Part shown: one piece after another, positions 14,259-16,875 of the stretch
Position numbering within the stretch: the first letter of the stretch is position 1
Layout: each line of letters begins with the position of its first letter
Source of the DNA: DATBDM01 sp036269915
GTDB taxonomy: Bacteria; Actinomycetota; Thermoleophilia; Solirubrobacterales; Solirubrobacteraceae
Assembly: GCA_036269915.1 (NCBI GenBank)
Contig: DATBDM010000208.1
Location: forward strand, 1 to 16,875
Length of the DNA stretch: 16,875 nucleotides
Reading direction: 5' to 3'
Notes under the pieces: generated by a model
Databases searched by the model: none
What the model was told of the DNA's origin: nothing
The model's input: the letters and a program-made list of their open reading frames with translations, nothing else
Program-made: the position numbers and the translations under genes

Positions 14259-15755
14259 CTACGGCGCGTTGCCCCCGGCGTCGAGCCGCTGCCGCCGAGC
14301 GGTCGCCGAGCCGGTCCCCGGGTCGATCGAGACGAGGTCGGCGGCGAGCGGCTGGAAGCTCGGCTTGGCCGTGTAGATCATCCGGGCGATGCCGATCGGG
14401 GTCTTCTCGGTGAGGTTGCCGGTGCCGCCCGCGCCGACGGATCCGCCGTTGATGACGTCGAAGCCCGGCTCGTGCTCGATCGACGCGATGTGGGTGTGGC
14501 CGACGACGAAGACGACCGGACGCGACGGCGGCTTGTCCTTGAGGACCTGCAGCGCGGGCTCGATCAGCGCGGGCTCGTGCACCATCACGACGTCGACCTT
14601 GCCGAGCAGCGGTCGCAGCCAGCCGGTGAACGCGTCCTGCATCGCCGGCGTCGGCGAGTTGTCGTAGCGGTCGGCGAAGTCCTCGCGCGAGCGGCGCTCG
14701 AACGGGTCGGAGTAGCCCGCGACCTTCAGGCCGGCGACGTCGTTGATCACGGGACCGTAGGTGCCGTTCTTGTCGAGCCGGCCGGATTGGGTGAGCACGA
14801 TCGCGCCTTGGCGCGCGAGCGAGCGCTCCAGCGTGTCCGAGTCGTGGTTGCCCGAGACGAAGACGAACGGGTGGCCGATGTGGACGATGCGGCTGACGAG
14901 GCTCGTCTCCAGCGGCGTGCCGCGGTCGGTCAGGTCGCCGGGGAAGAGCACGGGACCGCGGCCCGCGACGCGCTCGAGGTTGGAGAGCGCGAGCACGTTG
15001 TTGTGCAGGTCGGAGGCGATCGTGACCTCCGGGCGTCCCGCGAGCGCCTGGCGGCGGCCGGGGTCGACGACCAGCCGGGCGAGGCCGACGAGCTGCGCGT
15101 CGAGCTCCTGGTCGATCGCGTGGCTGGAGCGCTCGACCGACTCGATGGCGTCGAGCGCGCGCGGGATGTCGGCGCCGAGCGCGTAGTACTGGGGATCGTC
15201 GATCGTGCCGCGCGGGGGCAACAGCACGACGAGCGCGATCCCGAGGGCGAGCGCGGTGCCGGCGGCGACCATGGCGTGGCGTCTCGTGTTGCGTCTGAGT
15301 GCGAGGGCGGTCAGCGTCCCGAGCGCGGCGGCGGAGAGCGTCGTGATGACGATCAGCAGCTTGAGGTAGCTCGCGATCGCGTCGCGCGCCTCGCGCCTGA
15401 GCACCGCGAGGTCGAGCGAGCCGCCCTGCGCGTAGCGCTTGACCGCCTGGCGGTCGACGGCGCGCAGGTCGGCCTGCAGGCGGGCGGGGAAGCGGACGGC
15501 GTCGAAGCGCACGCCCCAGTCCACGAGCGGGACGTAGAGGTCCAGCGCGCCGTGGTGCAGCGGGGCGACGCTCAGCCGCACCGTTCCCGCGCTCAGCCGC
15601 TTGGTCTGCTCGAAGGTCGACAGGGCGAGCAGGCCGCCGGCCAGCGTCGCGAGGACGACGAGCGCGACGGCCGCGGCCGGCTTCAGCGCGCGCCGGAGCG
15701 CGCGAGCAGGTCGCGCAGCGCGAGCTCGTCGCTTCTGAATGCCAGTCGTTGCCAT
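14259..15755 (-). CDS. Membrane-anchored calcineurin-like metallophosphoesterase
   Basis: A 498-residue protein with three predicted transmembrane helices (about 28-47, 129-153 and 161-181) and a C-terminal calcineurin-like domain. The metal ligands are complete: Asp249-x-His251 (SDLHNN), Gly273-Asp274 (GDLTDRG), GNHD at 302-305, His393 (VMVHEP) and GHTH at 419-422. Basic clusters before helix 1 and between helices 2 and 3 (ALRRNTRRH) place those parts in the cytoplasm. Residues 48-128 and the catalytic domain would then be outside the membrane. The substrate is unknown; a phosphodiester or phosphomonoester of the envelope or medium is inference. The ATG at 15755 lies 73 bases inside the Nudix gene, and I see no later ATG or GTG before helix 1, so the overlap is probably real. 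BioY follows 27 bases downstream. Confidence 0.84.
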   Translation of the reverse strand: MATTGIQKRRARAARPARALRRALKPAAAVALVVLATLAGGLLALSTFEQTKRLSAGTVRLSVAPLHHGALDLYVPLVDWGVRFDAVRFPARLQADLRAVDRQAVKRYAQGGSLDLAVLRREARDAIASYLKLLIVITTLSAAALGTLTALALRRNTRRHAMVAAGTALALGIALVVLLPPRGTIDDPQYYALGADIPRALDAIESVERSSHAIDQELDAQLVGLARLVVDPGRRQALAGRPEVTIASDLHNNVLALSNLERVAGRGPVLFPGDLTDRGTPLETSLVSRIVHIGHPFVFVSGNHDSDTLERSLARQGAIVLTQSGRLDKNGTYGPVINDVAGLKVAGYSDPFERRSREDFADRYDNSPTPAMQDAFTGWLRPLLGKVDVVMVHEPALIEPALQVLKDKPPSRPVVFVVGHTHIASIEHEPGFDVINGGSVGAGGTGNLTEKTPIGIARMIYTAKPSFQPLAADLVSIDPGTGSATARRQRLDAGGNAP

Positions 15756-16225
15756 GGCAGGTCCTCGGCGGAGAAGGCTCGCACCTCGAGCGCCTCCTCC
15801 GTGGTCTGAGGCGGCTGATCGGTGCGGCCCTCGTACGCCACGACCACGATGCGATCGGTCGCGTGCGAGTAGACGCCGAGCAGCCTGCCGATCTCCACCT
15901 CGACCCCGATCTCCTCCATGCACTCGCGCCGCGCAGCCTCCTCGACCGACTCGCCGAGGTCGACGAAGCCGCCCGGCATCGACCAGTGGCCGCGCCGCGG
16001 CTCGAACCCGCGGCGGATCAGGACGATGTCGCCGTTGGCGTCGCGCGGAATCGCGCAGGCGACGGGCTTCGGGTTGAAGTAGGCGCCGTAGCCGCAGTGC
16101 CGGCAGCGGATCGAGCGGGGGAAGGCGACGTCCGCCGGCTGTCCGCAGCGCGGGCAGAAGCGGACGTCTTCCAGCGCCGGGTTGAGCGAGCTCAGCGGCG
16201 CTGCTCCCAGAGCTGCATGTCGCAC
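15683..16225 (-). CDS. Nudix hydrolase with N-terminal zinc ribbon
   Basis: A 180-residue protein. Residues 24-45 form a zinc ribbon with two Cys pairs (Cys24/Cys27 in CPRCG and Cys41/Cys44 in CRHCG), followed by GAYFNPKPVACAI, the usual entry into the Nudix fold. The Nudix box GX5EX7REX2EEXG is perfect at residues 86-107 (Gly86, Glu92, Arg100-Glu101, Glu104-Glu105, Gly107). Nudix enzymes cleave nucleoside diphosphates linked to another group. The zinc ribbon recalls NudC, but the NudC signature SQPWPFPxS after the box is absent, so NADH pyrophosphatase is unlikely; an ADP-ribose or nucleotide-sugar pyrophosphatase is a guess. The GTG at 16225 overlaps the upstream GNAT by 34 bases and leaves about 20 poorly conserved N-terminal residues, so the true start may be further downstream. 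Confidence 0.9.
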   Translation of the reverse strand: MRHAALGAAPLSSLNPALEDVRFCPRCGQPADVAFPRSIRCRHCGYGAYFNPKPVACAIPRDANGDIVLIRRGFEPRRGHWSMPGGFVDLGESVEEAARRECMEEIGVEVEIGRLLGVYSHATDRIVVVAYEGRTDQPPQTTEEALEVRAFSAEDLPWQRLAFRSDELALRDLLARSGAR

Positions 16226-16875
16226 AGGCGCCGGAAGCCGAGCGAGTCGTAGAGCCGCTGGCCGACGTCGGTCGCCTGCAGCGTCGTGCTCGTGCAGCCG
16301 TGGTCGAGTGCGTCGTGCAGCGTGCCGCGCATGACGAGGCTCGCGAGGCCCCGGCGCCTCGCCTCCGGCGCGGTGGCCACGAAGGACACGCCGCAGTCCT
16401 CGCCGTGGTGCATGGCCAGCGCGACCGACGCCGGGACGCCCTGGAACTCGGCCTTGAAGCCGCGTAGGGCGCCCTTGGGCAGCGGCGTCAGCGTGCGCTC
16501 GAGCCGCTGGTCGGGGTTGCCGTAGGCGAGGTCGTTGACACGCCCGACGGTCTTGAGGTCGGTCAGCGGGACCTCGCCGTTCATCGACGGGATGTAGAGG
16601 TTCTCGAGCGCGGCGCCCATGCCGGGGGAGGAGGCGGTGAGCGTCAGGCCGGCGGTGCGCAGCGCGCGCGTCGTGTGCCCCGCCGCCCCGTCGATCCAGA
16701 TGCCCCAGCGGCGCACTCCGGCGTCGCGCCAGCGCTCCGCGATCTCGGCCAGGTGCCGCACGGCCTCCTCCGGCTCGAGCGCGACGGCGGCGTTGAGCGT
16801 GGGGGAGTCGGGCGCGGCGGGGACGATGCTGGCGACCACGCCCGGACGCTCGATCACGGCGCCCTGCATCGCGTG
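16192..16875 (-). CDS. GNAT family N-acetyltransferase, probably 5'-truncated by the window
   Basis: At least 225 residues. The C-terminal half is a GNAT domain: VPASVALAMHHGEDCGVSFV on the central strands, ATAPEARRRGLAS with the acetyl-CoA loop (RRRGLA at 171-176 counted from the ATG at 16869), and a final LQATDVGQRLYDSLGFRRL. The N-terminal half, with VVASIVPAAPDSPTLNAAV and a WGIWIDG segment, is typical of long actinobacterial GNAT proteins with a degenerate first GNAT-like domain. In those proteins some 20-30 residues usually precede the VVASIVP-like segment. The frame stays open to the window edge, so the ATG at 16869 may be internal. The substrate is unknown. It is the first visible gene of the minus-strand series and overlaps the Nudix gene by 34 bases. 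Confidence 0.82.
   Translation of the reverse strand, partial: HAMQGAVIERPGVVASIVPAAPDSPTLNAAVALEPEEAVRHLAEIAERWRDAGVRRWGIWIDGAAGHTTRALRTAGLTLTASSPGMGAALENLYIPSMNGEVPLTDLKTVGRVNDLAYGNPDQRLERTLTPLPKGALRGFKAEFQGVPASVALAMHHGEDCGVSFVATAPEARRRGLASLVMRGTLHDALDHGCTSTTLQATDVGQRLYDSLGFRRLCDMQLWEQRR

Noticed and set aside
13953..15809. A 618-residue open frame on the plus strand opposite bioY and the metallophosphoesterase
   Set aside because: It is low-complexity, Arg/Asp/Glu/Val-rich, lacks any domain, and mirrors codon bias of the genuine minus-strand genes. Antisense open frames are expected at this GC content.
15683..16225. Assigning the zinc-ribbon Nudix protein as NudC (NADH pyrophosphatase)
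   Set aside because: The NudC-specific SQPWPFPxS motif after the Nudix box is missing, so only the general Nudix call is supported.
1..16875. A hidden mobile element, phage remnant or defence island
   Set aside because: No transposase, integrase, direct-repeat boundary, restriction or nuclease gene, or composition shift is visible; all genes read as chromosomal housekeeping or envelope functions.

Overview
This window is a GC-rich, gene-dense chromosomal segment of an actinobacterium. A Thermoleophilia lineage such as Solirubrobacterales is my best guess. The guess rests on the codon bias, the TreT-type trehalose synthase, a primary sigma factor of SigA-like size, a secreted RTX-like protein of a kind common in that group, and many GTG starts or starts without a Shine-Dalgarno sequence. 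No rRNA gene or taxon-specific marker is present, so the placement is inference. I see no insertion sequence, phage gene, CRISPR array or toxin-antitoxin pair.

Layout. (1) Positions 1-4344, plus strand, form a tight run: the 3' part of an Ntn-hydrolase acylase (PvdQ/aculeacin acylase type), a RhtA-like amino-acid exporter overlapping it by four bases, a YadH-like ABC-2 permease without its ATPase, and the phosphatidylglycerophosphate synthase pgsA. (2) Positions 4417-5520 encode a primary sigma factor, probably from its own promoter placed so that the mRNA would be leaderless. (3) A minus-strand trehalose synthase (TreT) abuts the sigma gene stop to stop and is divergent from a tRNA-Tyr(GTA). 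(4) Then come a 64-residue unknown protein (minus), a secreted acidic RTX-like repeat protein (plus), a polytopic GT-C/PMT-type glycosyltransferase (minus) and two overlapping GNAT acetyltransferases (plus). (5) Positions 10468-16875, minus strand, form one long co-directional series. In transcription order it is: GNAT (cut by the window edge), zinc-ribbon Nudix hydrolase, membrane-anchored metallophosphoesterase, BioY, a ten-helix GGDEF-EAL protein and an EamA transporter. Gaps are short or the genes overlap, so much of it may be one operon.

How the genes relate. Most are housekeeping or envelope functions: phospholipid synthesis, transcription initiation, trehalose, tRNA, biotin uptake, c-di-GMP signalling and exporters. 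I did not find a clearly new biological system. The observations most worth a second look are: the translational coupling of an acylase that may release homoserine lactone to a RhtA-type homoserine/threonine exporter; three convergent gene pairs whose stop codons touch or overlap; promoter-like elements that put transcription starts on start codons, most convincingly for the sigma factor; and an uncharacterised metallophosphoesterase with a predicted extracytoplasmic catalytic domain whose start lies 73 bases inside the preceding Nudix gene.
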